NCBI GenBank assembly: GCA_960531495.1
Contig: OY482853.1
Coordinates: forward strand, 4,301,065 to 4,365,064
Direction of reading: 5' to 3'
DNA from: Zeus faber
Lineage: Eukaryota; Chordata; Actinopteri; Zeiformes; Zeidae
DNA length: 64,000 bases
Part shown: in pieces, positions 1 through 64,000 of the stretch
How the letters are laid out: each line of letters starts with the position of its first letter
How positions within the stretch are numbered: position 1 is the first letter of the stretch
Program-made: the position numbers and the translations under genes
Notes under the pieces: generated by a model
The model's input: only the letters and a program-made list of their open reading frames with translations
What the model was told of the DNA's origin: nothing
The model's database searches: none

Positions 1-50
1 CAGATAAATAAAGTCCCGTTCAGATCCTATAACATGTTTGTTGTTTTGCT

Positions 51-203
51 TGTGAAGATATTGATGAAAATCTATTTCCCTACAGAGTAGAGGGAGGTAG
101 AGTAGAAACAGGCGGAGTAGAGGCATAGTAGAGGTAGGGAGGAGGCAGAGAAGAGGTAGAACAGAGGGATGTATGGTAGAGCTAGCGTAAAGGCAGAGTA
201 CAG
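51..203. repeat. GTAGA-type minisatellite, copy 1, with leader
   Basis: Degenerate tandem units built on GTAGAG and GGAGTAGAG fill about 83-203. They are preceded by a leader, AAGATATTGATGAAAATCT, that also precedes the similar arrays near 13.0 and 20.6 kb. The three arrays are in the same orientation. Confidence 0.7.
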
Positions 204-690
204 AGCTGTTTTCACACATGCACTGCAACCCCCAAATGATCCGGTCATTTCCTGGGGGAACTGTATATGTGAACGCAAAGGTCTGAATCATTTGGACCTG
301 ACATTACCCAGAATTCACCCAGCCAGCACCCGAGGACAAAGTCTGCGTAATGCCCCATTGAGCGGTACATGTGAACAGAGCAGGTGGTTGTCCGGAGGAT
401 TCACAGCGAGCGAGTGGGCGTGTCACGTGTTGATGACGTCTCTAACATGCGCCAGTTTTTTACCTTCGTGGGGATCATTGTGCAGGGAGCGTAGCTGCTG
501 CGTACTCCTTTCTGCTTTCCTTTATTTTCCTTTCCACTCTCTCACGGAGTATCAATGGCAAAAAAATCGAAATCTGGAGCCTCGTCGGCCATCTTGGGTG
601 CGCTGAAACTCTGCCGTGTCATATCTGCCTCCAGCACGCTCTGCCCAGGCTCCGCCCCTCGACTGAACCAAACCGAGATTTCCAACAGAG
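204..690 (+). mobile_element. TTAA/piggyBac-type MITE family, copy 1 (right end lost)
   Basis: It begins AGCTGTTTTCACACATGCAC and shares blocks in order with the copy at 53904-54473: a GGTCATT...CTGTATATGTGAACGC segment, TACCTTCGTG, a TCCTTTCTGCTTTCC block, GGAGTATCAA and GCTCTGCCCAGGCTCC. The expected inverted right end is missing, so the copy is truncated some 40 bp before the exon at 730-880. The ORFs across it are chance. Confidence 0.6.
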
Positions 691-729
691 GCAGAGTACT
701 GGCGGAGTAGGTAGCGTGTTGGTACTCAC

Positions 730-53653
<52,924 letters not shown>

Positions 53654-53903
53654 CTGAAATATTAAAAAGAACCAACACACAAAAAAACACTGTGAATCCA
53701 GGCTGTCACCAACATGACACTTTAGGTGCCAATTAATTCACACACAATCATACAATTGTTTTTTGTTCATTTCATGCCACTTTCATGGCATAAGCTTGTA
53801 ACAGTGTAGTAACACACCTTTGGAAGAAGAGACATTTATTGACGTTGAACATAAAAATTTGTGTACACAGTTAATTTGCCTCAATCCAACAGATGGAAAC
53901 TCA

Positions 53904-54473
53904 GCGGCCTCAACATATGCACTGTCACCCTGAAATTATCCGGTCATTATCCTGAAGAGCTGTATGTGTGAATGCAAATGTCCCAATCAGTTGGACCGGA
54001 CATTAAACAGACTTTACCCAGCTAGCATAAGCACGAGCGAGCGGGCGGCCATGTCGTGTGTTGATAATCGACACACCCACTTGCCAAGGGTGAAGAAGAG
54101 TCATCTACCTTCGTGCGGATCTTCATGCACAGAGCTTAGCTGCTTCGTATTCCTTTCTGCTTTCCATTATATTCCTTACTTGCTCGCTTTCGTTTATATT
54201 GTGGATACGTCCAAATACATGGAGTATCAACGCAAAAAAATAATCACAATAACTGATAGGGTGTACTGTAAACCTACAGCGTCACGTCCTGGCTCCTTTA
54301 CGCTCTACCCAGGCTCCACCCCTCATCTAAACCAAACTTTTCACGGTAGTGTAAACGCGTCTGACACAGAAAATCTCCGGTTGTGAGCTTCATGCGTGAA
54401 AGGGCAACTCCGGACAATGTCCAAAACTGATTATCTGGACATTGTCCTGAGTTCATGTGTGAAAGCGGCTTAA
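53904..54473. mobile_element. TTAA/piggyBac-type MITE family, copy 3 (longest)
   Basis: Left end near GCGGCCTCAACATATGCACT; right end GTTCATGTGTGAAAGCGGCTTAA. Internal blocks match copy 1 in order (GGTCATT, GTATGTGTGAATGC, ACCTTCGTG, TCCTTTCTGCTTTCC, GGAGTATCAA, CCCAGGCTCCACCCCTC), and the right end matches copy 2 (GACAATGTCC). No transposase. Confidence 0.7.
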
Positions 54474-55779
54474 GTCACACTGTATTTGTTGCAACATTTA
54501 TAGCACTGACCTCAAATTCCTCTAAAATAGATGGATGGATTGGAAACATGATTGTAGAATCTACCAATTTGATAAAATAAACCTGGTCAGTTAAAATAAT
54601 CGCGTTTAGGAGACAATTTCCTGACAGCATGTGGTTCTCTGGACCAGAAGTATAGATGTTTTTCACTTTGTGAATCAAGGGATTAATCAGACACAGGTGA
54701 CTATGAAAACCTGGAACATTTGCCTAAACCAGCTGATGTCTCGGCTCCGGTTCCGCACTCCCGGTTTTCTGTCCAACCAGGAAGTTAATAGTGAATTCAC
54801 TTGGTTTTCCAGGTCTGAATAATAAATAATAATAATAAATACGTTTTTTAAAGCAAAAAAATATTAAAATATATATAATATACAAACATATTTCTTTAAA
54901 CCGTTTAAAATGATCACGAGTAATCAAATCATAAATAATGCTTAAAAACGCCTTAATTGTTTCCCTTAGCCCAGTTATTCCCTATGGATTGTGCCAGATG
55001 GGTGGGGTCAAGGGTCAACCTAAGGGTCATTCTGTTGGGGCTGCCGAGTGGTGAACTTCGGCCAAATCTATTTTTGTCAGTATGCATGCTGTGTCATCCA
55101 GTTGGGGTCTGAGTCATAGGAGTGATGTATTCCTTTCCCAGGCAGATAAATCCAGCATGGCATCCGTTCTGCCTCATCCTGCAGTGAACCATGTTGCCGA
55201 GGCTCCAAAGCTTCATTAAATCGGGGCCAAACAGGGAGCGCACCGCCGCCCCTCCCCCACACTGCGTGGCCGTGGTGTCACCCCTCGCGTCCGGCCATTT
55301 AGCGTCGCCGACTGCTCGCCAACAAAGTAACATCATTATCAGCCGCCGCTCGCTGGCGTGAGGGCCCATGAATCATTTCAGACACTTTGTCCATTTCCAC
55401 TCCAGAGCTTCTTGGGGGCAGGGAGCAGTGATGTTGTGCCAGGGATCCTGCGGTCGGACCGGCCTCCTATTAACGCTACCAGCTGCTTTATCAACGGTGA
55501 AAAGCCACACGGGGGTAAAGGGCACAGCGGGGGCCGCTGATGGGATGAGATTAGACTCTGAGGAAAGGCAATAGGAGTCAACGTGGGGTTAGGGATTGCA
55601 TATCACTCACTGCTAAATGGAGGCCGGGCAACCGTTCTGATGGATCACAGAGCGAAATGAGCTTCCACGGTGGTCCTGGAAGAAGCCGCTTTGAAGAAGA
55701 TGGACCACGACTTTAATTTTCTAGTTTATTTCGATGTTTCTTCTCGCTGTGCAATAAATATGTCATAAAAATGATAATT
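54474..55779. other. intron, no feature seen
   Basis: AT-rich to 54960, then more GC-rich unique-looking sequence with short unassigned ORFs. Confidence 0.45.
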
Positions 55780-56092
55780 TTGGCACGGCGGAGCAGTGGT
55801 TAGCACTGTTGCTTCACTGCAAGAAGGTTCTGGGTTTGAGTCTGCATGCTCTCTACATGTCCATGTGGGTTTCCTCCGGGTGCTCCAGTTTCCCTGCACC
55901 CCAAAGACACGCAGTTCAGGGTTAGACTCCCCTGTCGATGCTCCTGAGCAAGGCATCGATCAAGATCTGGAGTTGGTCCACGGTCCCGGCTAGGCGGCAG
56001 GCAGCCCACTGCTCTTACAGTAGATACGCCAGGTACTAGGACGGATCAAATGCAGAGAACTAATTTCCCCAGAGGGATAAATAAAGTATACA
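55780..56092 (+). mobile_element. tRNA-type SINE, complete head-to-tail copy
   Basis: Head GGCACGGCGGAGCAGTGGTT + AGCACTG (A-box-like), GTTCTGGGTTTGAGTCTGC (B-box-like), CATGTGGGTTTCCTCCGGGT, then GCTCCTGAGCAAGGCATCGA and the tail CTAATTTCCCCAGAGGGATA AATAAAGTA. Pol III-type internal promoter of tRNA origin. Fragments of the family also occur at 6.4, 30.9-31.4, 50.0 and 52.4 kb. Confidence 0.8.
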
Positions 56093-56989
56093 AAATAGAA
56101 AATATACATAAATACTAAATTGTAAATGTAAACGCTGTATTTACTGCCGTTCAAACGTGTCTGCCCCCGGATCGGATCTCCAGGTCTCAATTTCAAGCTC
56201 ATCATGTCTCCACATGACGCCGGACCATTCTGAACTACGCCCCCCAGAGAATAAGCGCAATGACCTTCTGGGGAGGAAGCAGGGCCGGTAACATTTCAAA
56301 AAAATTAAAATGACTATAGCCACATCAATCTTCTGGCCTCCATCGATTCCTGTGAATGTCAGCGGCGGAGAGGGATCGATAGAAGGTCGGACAAACTCGT
56401 CTGGAGGCTCCTCCTGGATCCTGGTCCTGATCCTCATCAAAGTGGAGCAGGAGCCGTCCCGGGCCAAGATGGCGGATGGTGTCAGTCAGAAATCCATGTT
56501 TCACTGATGACCCGATTGAGTTCAAGAGGCCATTACGTTTTTTTTTTTCCTCTCTCCTCCAAATAGGAATCTTGGCCTTTTCTCCCCCTAGTGAGGTGGA
56601 ATGCCAGAGCGAGAGAAGCCTCTAGGATTTAGAAGATATCAAAACTCCTGATGTTGCAAAAGGTCAAAACCTGACACAGACGGGTTAAAAAAATTTAAAC
56701 TGAGAAAAAAGTATATCTATATATACAGTATATATATTTATATACATGAAAAAATTAGTCATTGGACAAACTTAAAACTGCTTCAGTTTTTATGTTTTCC
56801 CAATTTAAAATCTATACCTCAATTTCAAAAATTTCAAGTTAAGAAAACCTAAAGAAAAAATGTATTTTAGACATTTAGAAGTGAATCAGCAGAAGCAGAG
56901 ATAAACCTCAAGCGTCCAAACATCGACCCAACACGATTACATTTTTTACCAAAAAATTCAATGTCTTCATTTTTGTAAAATACGAACTT

Positions 56990-58174
56990 AAAGCAGTCGT
57001 ATTATGCGACTTTTCAATTTACGTGATATAGGTCTCTGAGGAAGTTTATTTGATGAAAATACTACTGAAATGATGCATTCTAGTCATTCTAAAATGCCTC
57101 TAAATTTAGTGTTCCCGGCGATCTGTTTTAATGGAAGGAGCCACCCTCCTGAGGCCACGACTTCTGTGAGCCAATGGGTTTGAGCTTAACTTTTGGGTTC
57201 CGTTGTATTTAGTTAACTGATCATTCACTGATTTCAAATGATCAGTTCACCCAAATCTGTTTCTGAGAAAATGAGGCCAGAAATAAACAATCCTAAGCTG
57301 AATCTTCACTCATATGTGACCCACCGCAGCAAAACCCACCACCTTGCGCATTTCTAAAATGGGCGGGAGCAGCCAAATAAGCTGAACAAAAATCTTTCCT
57401 GAAGGCACGATCTTTCCAGATTCGTGTTCCTTTGTGTTTTTTCCCTCTCTCAATGTAGTTTCAAAACCGAGTTTGATTTATAAATAGTAGATAAATGTTA
57501 AACCGTGGAGTTAGATATTCCTGTTAGATTACACGGGTTAACACAGTTCACTTACCGAGACGCTGAATAACGCTGATCGATGGTTTCTTTTAATGCGAGC
57601 GTCCAGGTGAAGATCATTCCACCATATTCCATGCGATGTGAAGTCCCAATGTGAAACCGTTTTGATAGAATTCAACCCTTAAATCGTACTACTTTCACAC
57701 ACACGGAGACATGGAGGGGACATGTACCAACGTCTACCATAAAAGAAGAAATCCTAACGTCACTGACGTCACTTCCATAAACAAGACGAGGATCCGGTTT
57801 CACTTGTCTGTGAAAACGTTCATCTCTGTATCGTTATGGCTTACGTTAAGATCTAAATCATTATCAGGGACATAATCTCACCAGTGCGATAGATCCAAGT
57901 CAGTTTAAGCAGCGTGTACTGAACTTCATTTTCCGCAATGATAGTCAGTTCTCCGACAGCGCTGCTGAATGTGATATTATCCCAGACTTGGAGAACATTT
58001 CAAACAGCGGATTTCAAACTTAATGTGACGATGAAACGGAATATTTTCAAGAACCACCGGAGGAGACCGACGATACGCCCATTGATGTTGCAACGGAATT
58101 AGTTGATGACGCGATGAAGTCCGTTGAGGTTGGTGACAGATTAACAGATTTCAGATTTTCTGAGATTCATATTA
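56990..58174 (+). mobile_element. left part of an old DNA transposon (putative), split by an L2 LINE
   Basis: It starts around AAGCAGTCGTATTATGCGAC and carries ATATGTGACCCACCGCA at 57312-57328, which recurs inverted at 62092-62108. From about 57840 the sequence looks like decayed coding DNA (SAIDPSQFKQRVLNFIFRND in one frame, EPPEETDDTPIDVATELVDD further on). I do not recognise the family. Confidence 0.4.
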
Positions 58175-58181
58175 TTGATAG

Positions 58182-61100
58182 TGGCGATAGTGGCGCCGCC
58201 CCTAGCGGTCGCCGGCGCCGGCGCTCCGGTTACTTTCTTACTCTTTAGTATTTTTTTCCTTTTTTTAATCACAATGTTCGCCAGAAAAACATCAACAATT
58301 AACTCATACGGCCGCGATGCACTCATGGATATAAAAATTTCCCTAAACGAACAACTTTGGGACTTTTTATCCGTGGGAGCAGAGTGGCCGGCGGAAATCC
58401 TACGCGGGAACACTCGCAACAACAACTACAACAACAAAAATGGAGTCGCTGTTCCACGAGCCGGCCCACGGAGGAAGCACCGAGGTAAACGAGGCGGCAT
58501 TCGGGTCAGAATGAGGACGCAACCTTACCGTCCACCTCTGCCAAGCATCCTTCTTGCTAACGTCCAGTCCCTGGAGAACAAGATGGATGAACTTCGAGCG
58601 AGGATTCAATTCCAGCGAGACACGAGGAACTGTTGCGTCCTCTGCCTGACGGAAACATGGCTGACCCCACTGGTGCCGGATGAAGCCATACGTCCAGCCG
58701 AGGCCTTCTCCGTGTTCCGCGGCGACAGAACGGGAGAGTCGGGGGAATCCAAAGGTGGAGGCGTCTGCCTAATGGTAAACAACCGCTGGTGTAACGCCAA
58801 CAACACCAAATTCCTCTCCCACTCCTGCTCGCCGAACCTGGAACAGCTGACCATACTATGCCGTCCATTTTATCTCCCCCGGGAATTCAGCACGGTCATC
58901 ATTACAGCCGTTTATATCCCACCGCAAGCGGACACCGACGCAGCTCTGTCGGTTCTGTACGATGTGTTGGATGTGTGCGGATTTCAGAACAGACATCCCG
59001 ACGCGGCTGTGGTGGTGACTGGGGACTTTAACAGGGCCAACCTGAAAAAAGTTCTGCCGAATTTCCACCAACACATCACGTGTGCCACCAGGGGAGACAG
59101 AACTCTGGACCATTGTTACACTCCTTACAAGAACGGATACAAGCCCGTGTCGCTTCCTGCTTTCGGGAAATCAGATCACGCCGCGATCTCGCTGATTCCT
59201 GTTTACAGGCCTCTGATCGCGCGGGATCTGGTGATGACGAGGGAAGTGAAGCGGTGGACGGACCAATCGGAGGCTGCGCTTCAGGACGCTCTGACTGACG
59301 TAGACTGGGACATGTTCCAAGCAAGTTCAAGTGACGTCAGCGAGTTTACGGAGGTTGTAGTGAGTTTTGTGGCTACGCTCGCGGATGAAATCGTTCCCAC
59401 GGTGAAAGTTCGGATATTTCCAAACCAGAAACCATGGGTTGATAAATCCATCCGCTGCGCTCTGAATGCGCGCACGGCCGCTTACAACGACGGACTTGTA
59501 TCCGGTAACATGGACAATTACAAAGCGGCGTCAATCTGCGGAGGGCGGTGAGGGACGCCAAACGGACGTACAGAGACACCGTGGAGCTGCAGATGGAGCG
59601 GGGGGACACAAGACGCTTGTGGGAGGGGCTGCGAACAATAACAAACTACAAGAGCAGCTCCTCCCCAGCCACGAGTGTGGACGCCTCCCTGGCCAACCAA
59701 CTGAACTCCTTTTATGCGCGGTTCGAGTCTGGCAGCAGCACCGCTAGCTCGCCGGCTAATTGGAGTTACACCGCTGGGGACGAGCGCGCACTCTCAGTGT
59801 CCGTGCACGAGGACAGGAGGGCTTTGATGCGGGTGAACACCAGGAAAGCTGCGGGCCCAGACGGCATATCTGGACTAGTACTGAAGACCTGTGCTAACCA
59901 GCTAGCTCCGGTGTTCACCATAATATTCAACATCTCCCTGGCTGAATCAGTGGTCCCATCCTGTTTCAAGAGGTCCACCGTCGTTCCTGTCCCGAAGATC
60001 GCCTCTCCAACCTGCCTGAATGACTACCGTCCGGTGGCCCTCACCTCGGTGGTCATGAAGTGTTTCGAGAGGCTGATTAAGGATTACATCTGCGCCTCCC
60101 TCCCCCGCACCTTGGACCCGTTGCAGTTTGCGTACCGGCAGAACAGATCCTCGGATGACTGCACACCACGCTCACGCACCTGGATGGCCAGAAGGGGGCC
60201 TATGTGAGAATGCTGTTCATTGATTATAGTTCAGCTTTCAACACCATAGTTCCCACCAGACTGGCTGTCAAGTTGATGGAGCTAGGATTGAATGCTCCGC
60301 TGTGCACCTGGATCCTGGACTTCCTCACAGGCCGCCCCCAGGTGGTCAAGGTGGGGAAGTACATGTCAAGCTCCCTCACCCTGAATACAGGATCCCCCCA
60401 GGGCTGCGTCCTCAGCCCCCTACTGTACTCCCTGTACACACATGACTGTGTGGCCAGGTCCAGCTCCAACACCATCATCAAGTTTGCTGACGACACCGTG
60501 GTCGTGGGCCTGATCACCGACTGCGATGAGAAGGCCTACCGCGAGGAGGTGGCTGACCTGTCACTCTGGTGCCAGGACAACAGCCTACACCTGAACGTCA
60601 GCAAAACCAAGGAGCTGATTGTGGACTTTAGGCGTGGATCACAATCGAGGACGCACGCGCCCTTGTGGATTAATGGGACTTCTGTCGATAGGGTGAGCAG
60701 CTTCAGATATCTGGGAGTCCACATCACAGAGGACTTAACATGGACTGTTCACACAGACACTCTGGTGAGAAAGGCGAGGCAGCGTCTCTACCACCTCAGG
60801 CGGCTGAGGAAATTCCGGGTCTCGGTGAGGATCCTCAAGTCCTTCTACTCTGGAGCAGTGGAGAGCATCCTGACAGGCAACATCACTGCCTGGTTTGGGA
60901 ACTGTACTGCCCAGGACAGGCGGGCCCTGCAGAGGGTGGTGCGTTCAGCTGAACGTACCACTGGAACTACCCTCCCCCCCTTGCAGGAGTTATACACCAG
61001 GAGGTGTAGTAGCAGAGCCCGTAGGATCATGAAGGATCCTCATCACCCCAACAACGGACTGTTTCAGCACTGCGGTCAGGCAAGCGCCTCCGCAGTCACG

Positions 61101-61688
61101 CAGCGAGAACAGAGAGACTGAGACGGAGTTTCTTCCCTCAAGCCATCAGAACTGTCAATGCTGACCTCACCAGGGGTCCTAACTGAGCCATACACTAGGC
61201 TCCACTACCTACTGTACTGTATGTAGCATACTGTACCGCATACTGTATCACTGTTCAGGGTTGTTCGTGATGCCGTATTGCTGCGCCGTACTGTTGTATA
61301 CTGTGCTGTATTATCCCAAACACTACCTCACACTATTCACATTCACATGCCACTTTAATTCACATGCCACTTTAAATGCACATATCTGTATATACATAGG
61401 CATATTCCTTCTACCTATTCCATTTTATTTCAATTTATTTTTTATTGTATTTTATTCTATATATTTTTTATCTTATTCTATAAGTATTCCACTTACTGTA
61501 TTACGTTTTAGGAGTCAGTTAGTCGGTCTATTAGAAAGGAATTTTCTACTTTTTATTTTATTTTATTTTTGTACTTTTTCCTAGGACTTATTGTGTGCTA
61601 TCACCGGGTGCGTTGCATTACATTTCACTGCATATATGTATGGAAGTATGTATATGTATGTGACAAATAAAAATAAAAATCTTGAATC
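58182..61688 (+). mobile_element. L2-clade LINE, nearly full length, broken ORF
   Basis: GC-rich short 5' region, one long endonuclease/reverse-transcriptase ORF with three frame breaks, a 500-bp AT-rich 3' untranslated part and the tail GACAAATAAAAATAAAAATC + TTGAATC. TTGATAG occurs at both edges (58175-58181 and 61689-61695), a possible 7-bp target duplication, although the TTGAATC tail makes this ambiguous. Its 3' end is nearly identical to 32721-32917. Confidence 0.9.
58274..61186 (+). pseudogene. L2 LINE endonuclease/reverse transcriptase, three frameshifts
   Basis: I take the start at ATG 58274 (MFARKTSTINSYGRD), because the earlier in-frame ATG at 58175 lies in the flank. The APE-type endonuclease shows LLANVQSLENKMDEL, CLTETWL, VVTGDFNRA and KSDHAAI (59170), all catalytic motifs present. 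The reverse transcriptase shows [28 protein letters not shown] (60211), [19 protein letters not shown] and [11 protein letters not shown] (60480; the F-A-D-D catalytic loop). Frame breaks fall near 59530-59550, near 60155-60165 with loss of several residues, and near 61067, after which the proper frame ends with FFPQAIRTVNADLTRGPN and a stop. The copy is therefore inactive in coding terms, though recently decayed. Confidence 0.9.
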
Positions 61689-61695
61689 TTGATAG

Positions 61696-62530
61696 ACTCT
61701 ACATTTTGTTGTGTTGTCTGTACTTTTAAACTCCAAAATAATTCCACTTTTATAAAACATGTATATTCTTACTGTTAAATAAAAGCTTTTTTAAAAACAA
61801 AATTAGTTGTGTTGTTGAGCTCTTCGTGATTGGCCCATTCAGCAGTATGTTAAGTAGCCATGAGGCTTGGTTTGTCCAGCAACCCCATTTGCGTTCTGGG
61901 AGCTGAATGAACCTGGTGTGGGTACAACTTTGAAGGTGATTATCTCAGAATCAGTTTGCCACACCTTTGTCATTAACAAGTCATAGCTTTAAAAATATTA
62001 GCTTGATTTGCACAAGTGACACCTTGTTTGGAAGCTCTTATTCTCCACTTTCAAATGATGCGGAAAAAAGACGCCAAATGACCCTAAAGTATGCGGTGGG
62101 TCACATATTAGATCTGCAAGGCCTCAATTAAAAGTTTGTTCCCATTTTTTGTGTGATCCGCATGCAGCGGATTAACATTACCGACAATACACAATCTTTT
62201 TTAAAATAATGACATTTCCATGTCTCCATGTCTGTGCATCCAACAACAGAACACGTCCCATGCTTTGCTCTTAGCTTAGCTCAAGACGTGGGTGGAGTTA
62301 CTCAGACGGGGGCGGTCCTAATTCTACTAAGGCCCAATGTGACGTAGGGTTGGGAGACCAATCTGAACGGCTCGTTCCATGACATGTTTTCAGAAATAGA
62401 TGGCTCTCAATTAACTGACTGGGATGTCTTATTTCACAGTGTTTGCGTTAGTCGTTCCATCAGAGACCCAAATGGATGTGCACAAGCACTGAAAAAGTGA
62501 GTTTTTCATGATAGGTTTGAGACTTCATAG
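61696..62530 (-). mobile_element. right part of the same putative old DNA transposon
   Basis: Read in reverse it carries TATGTGACCCACCGCA (62092-62108) and ends near CCTATCATGAAAAACTCACT. Only short blocks are shared with the left part in inverted orientation, so the pairing is tentative. Confidence 0.35.
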
Positions 62531-64000
62531 TTTGCAGATATTGAGCCTGATGGCACTCTTAGGCACGCAGGCTAAAATGATGGTGACCGTTAAAGATTTT
62601 ATCAGATGTTTAACATTTTAAAGAATTAATTTTATGGATTATACTGTGAGTGAACATATCCAGATATACAGAGTATTTACGGATTACATTACGAGTACCC
62701 AAATAACTTCTTTAATTAGACTGATGGATTTTTCTGAACATACGTCTTGTATATTCGTTCATGTTAGATGTTATCACCCACACACATCAGTCTCCATGAC
62801 GATGACCGTTGTCATGGGGTTTGAGAAAATTTGTTTCTATGGTATTTTAATGGAACCGAGCAAACAGCATTGAATCATCGATACAACATCAGAAAGTGTG
62901 GTGACAGCCAATGCCAAAATAGCTAAGTCTTCAATGCTAGAGACAACTAAAGGTGTGAACAGAGTAAATATGTCATGTAATTTTATTTTAAATCTAGGCA
63001 GATGATTGACACTATTATACACAGACCACCATTACTATAATAAGGAACACACAGCCATACCTTACAAGATAAACTAATTTTATACAAAAAGGCAGGAAAA
63101 ATTAATATTACATGTATAATGTATGTATGCATGTATAAAAAATTATTAAAAAAAAAAAAAAATGTAATCCACCTTTGAGAGTGGCTGGCCATTTCTGTGA
63201 CCATCACTACAATGAATATTCATTGTAGTGGTTTTTGCCCTTTGGGCAAGTGGCTGAAATGCTTTACTTGCCCGATGAATGTCTGAAATGGAAGGCCTAT
63301 TAAAAAATAAATAAAACCCTAAGAGATTTTGGACAATTATTCTTATTTATTATCACATAAAAACATACAATTAACATTTAACAATCACAATAAATAAGGT
63401 ATATATCGACAGTATAGTATATATACAGATTGGGGGATCGTTTCTATTTTCATATCGTCCGATCGTGGCTCAAGATGGGGACGGCGGGAGTGAGAGGGGG
63501 CTGGAGGATTTATGTCACAGCACGCCACATGGACGATGTGGAAAGAAATATATTTTTGTTTTTTATTAAATAATTTATTCTGTGCTTAGCATTTTTCTAA
63601 CTATTACTGACGTTAGAATTCAATTGTGATTTAAGATTTTGAATAATCATCTTGAGTGTGGTTCACCGTCTAGCGGAGCTTTTAAATAATCAAACCTTTA
63701 AGCTTTCTGCAAACAATACAGTTAAAGTTACTAGAATAAACATTTATAAAAGAGTGTGAAGATTTAATTTCAAATATTTTAACATTGAAAAAAATTGATT
63801 TAATAGCAATGTCTCCTCTATTCAAACGACGGCTCCCTTTTAAAAGTCTTTGCGTCTATGCTTGGTGCCATACCATCATATTCCGTTTAACATTATCATA
63901 TCTTTAATGTCACAATCCAAATCGTATCCATAACGTAAACTACTCTTACCGAGCGTGAAGTTTTGGTGAGCAGGCACATGGACAACGGAGATGCGGGACG
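62531..64000. other. intron, AT-rich, with a palindrome cluster
   Basis: No exon of arhgap42 recognised. Splice-like TTACCGAGCG near 63950 does not yield a family motif. The palindromes at 63205-63273 are the only structure seen. Confidence 0.45.
63205..63273. repeat. 26-bp perfect palindrome plus two shorter inverted repeats
   Basis: CACTACAATGAAT is followed immediately by its reverse complement (63205-63230). Next come TGCCC-TTT-GGGCA (63236-63248) and GGGCAAGT...ACTTGCCC (63244-63251 with 63266-63273). Confidence 0.93.

Noticed and set aside
63940-64000. Splice-donor-like TTACCGAGCG suggesting the preceding arhgap42 exon
   Set aside because: No frame gives the expected N-terminal BAR sequence with the required phase; a similar word at 57556 is in repeat-like DNA.

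Overview
This window looks like ray-finned (teleost) fish DNA. It holds the middle of one vertebrate multi-exon gene in fish-type intronic sequence: long CA/TG microsatellites, many small hAT- and TTAA-type MITEs, Tc1 and Tigger copies, L2 and Rex3/RTE LINEs, and a tRNA-headed SINE family. There are no bacterial-style operons. I found no provirus, LTR retroelement or other virus-like element that I could support.

The host gene is arhgap42 (GRAF3, a BAR-PH-RhoGAP-SH3 Rho GTPase-activating protein), read on the minus strand. I place 17 consecutive internal exons by GT-AG borders, reading phase and similarity to the family as I remember it. In transcript order they are 53592-53653, 28982-29053, 18568-18669, 17962-18072, 15850-15954, 12838-12967, 12203-12303, 11830-11939, 7921-7999, 6811-6850, 6479-6541, 4909-4983, 3664-3748, 3506-3564, 2386-2491, 1478-1637 and 730-880. 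They sum to 1611 nt, and every junction phase agrees with the next. They cover most of the BAR domain, all of the PH and RhoGAP domains and the start of the Ser/Pro-rich linker. The first coding exons lie beyond position 64000 and the rest of the linker plus the SH3 domain lie before position 1.

Layout: 1-20 kb is the exon-dense half, with short introns holding microsatellites, GTAGA-type minisatellites and MITEs. 20-29 kb and 29-53.6 kb are two long introns. The second is the main transposon store: a tRNA-type SINE, a truncated L2, a large CCAACAGACCA minisatellite with Rex3 pieces inside it, three hAT MITEs with 8-bp target duplications across the window, a Tigger remnant and an internally deleted Tc1-like copy lying almost end to end. 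53.7-64 kb is part of the next intron; it holds a TTAA-type MITE, a complete SINE and an L2 LINE inserted in what looks like an old DNA transposon.

Nothing here supports a new multi-gene system. The observations most worth a second look are structural: a perfect 21-bp inverted repeat just past an exon, a 320-nt polypyrimidine tract directly before a RhoGAP exon, a dispersed GTAGA minisatellite with a shared leader, a compound minisatellite carrying Rex3 ends, and two nearly identical L2 3' ends. All family assignments rest on motif recognition by eye; no database search was possible.
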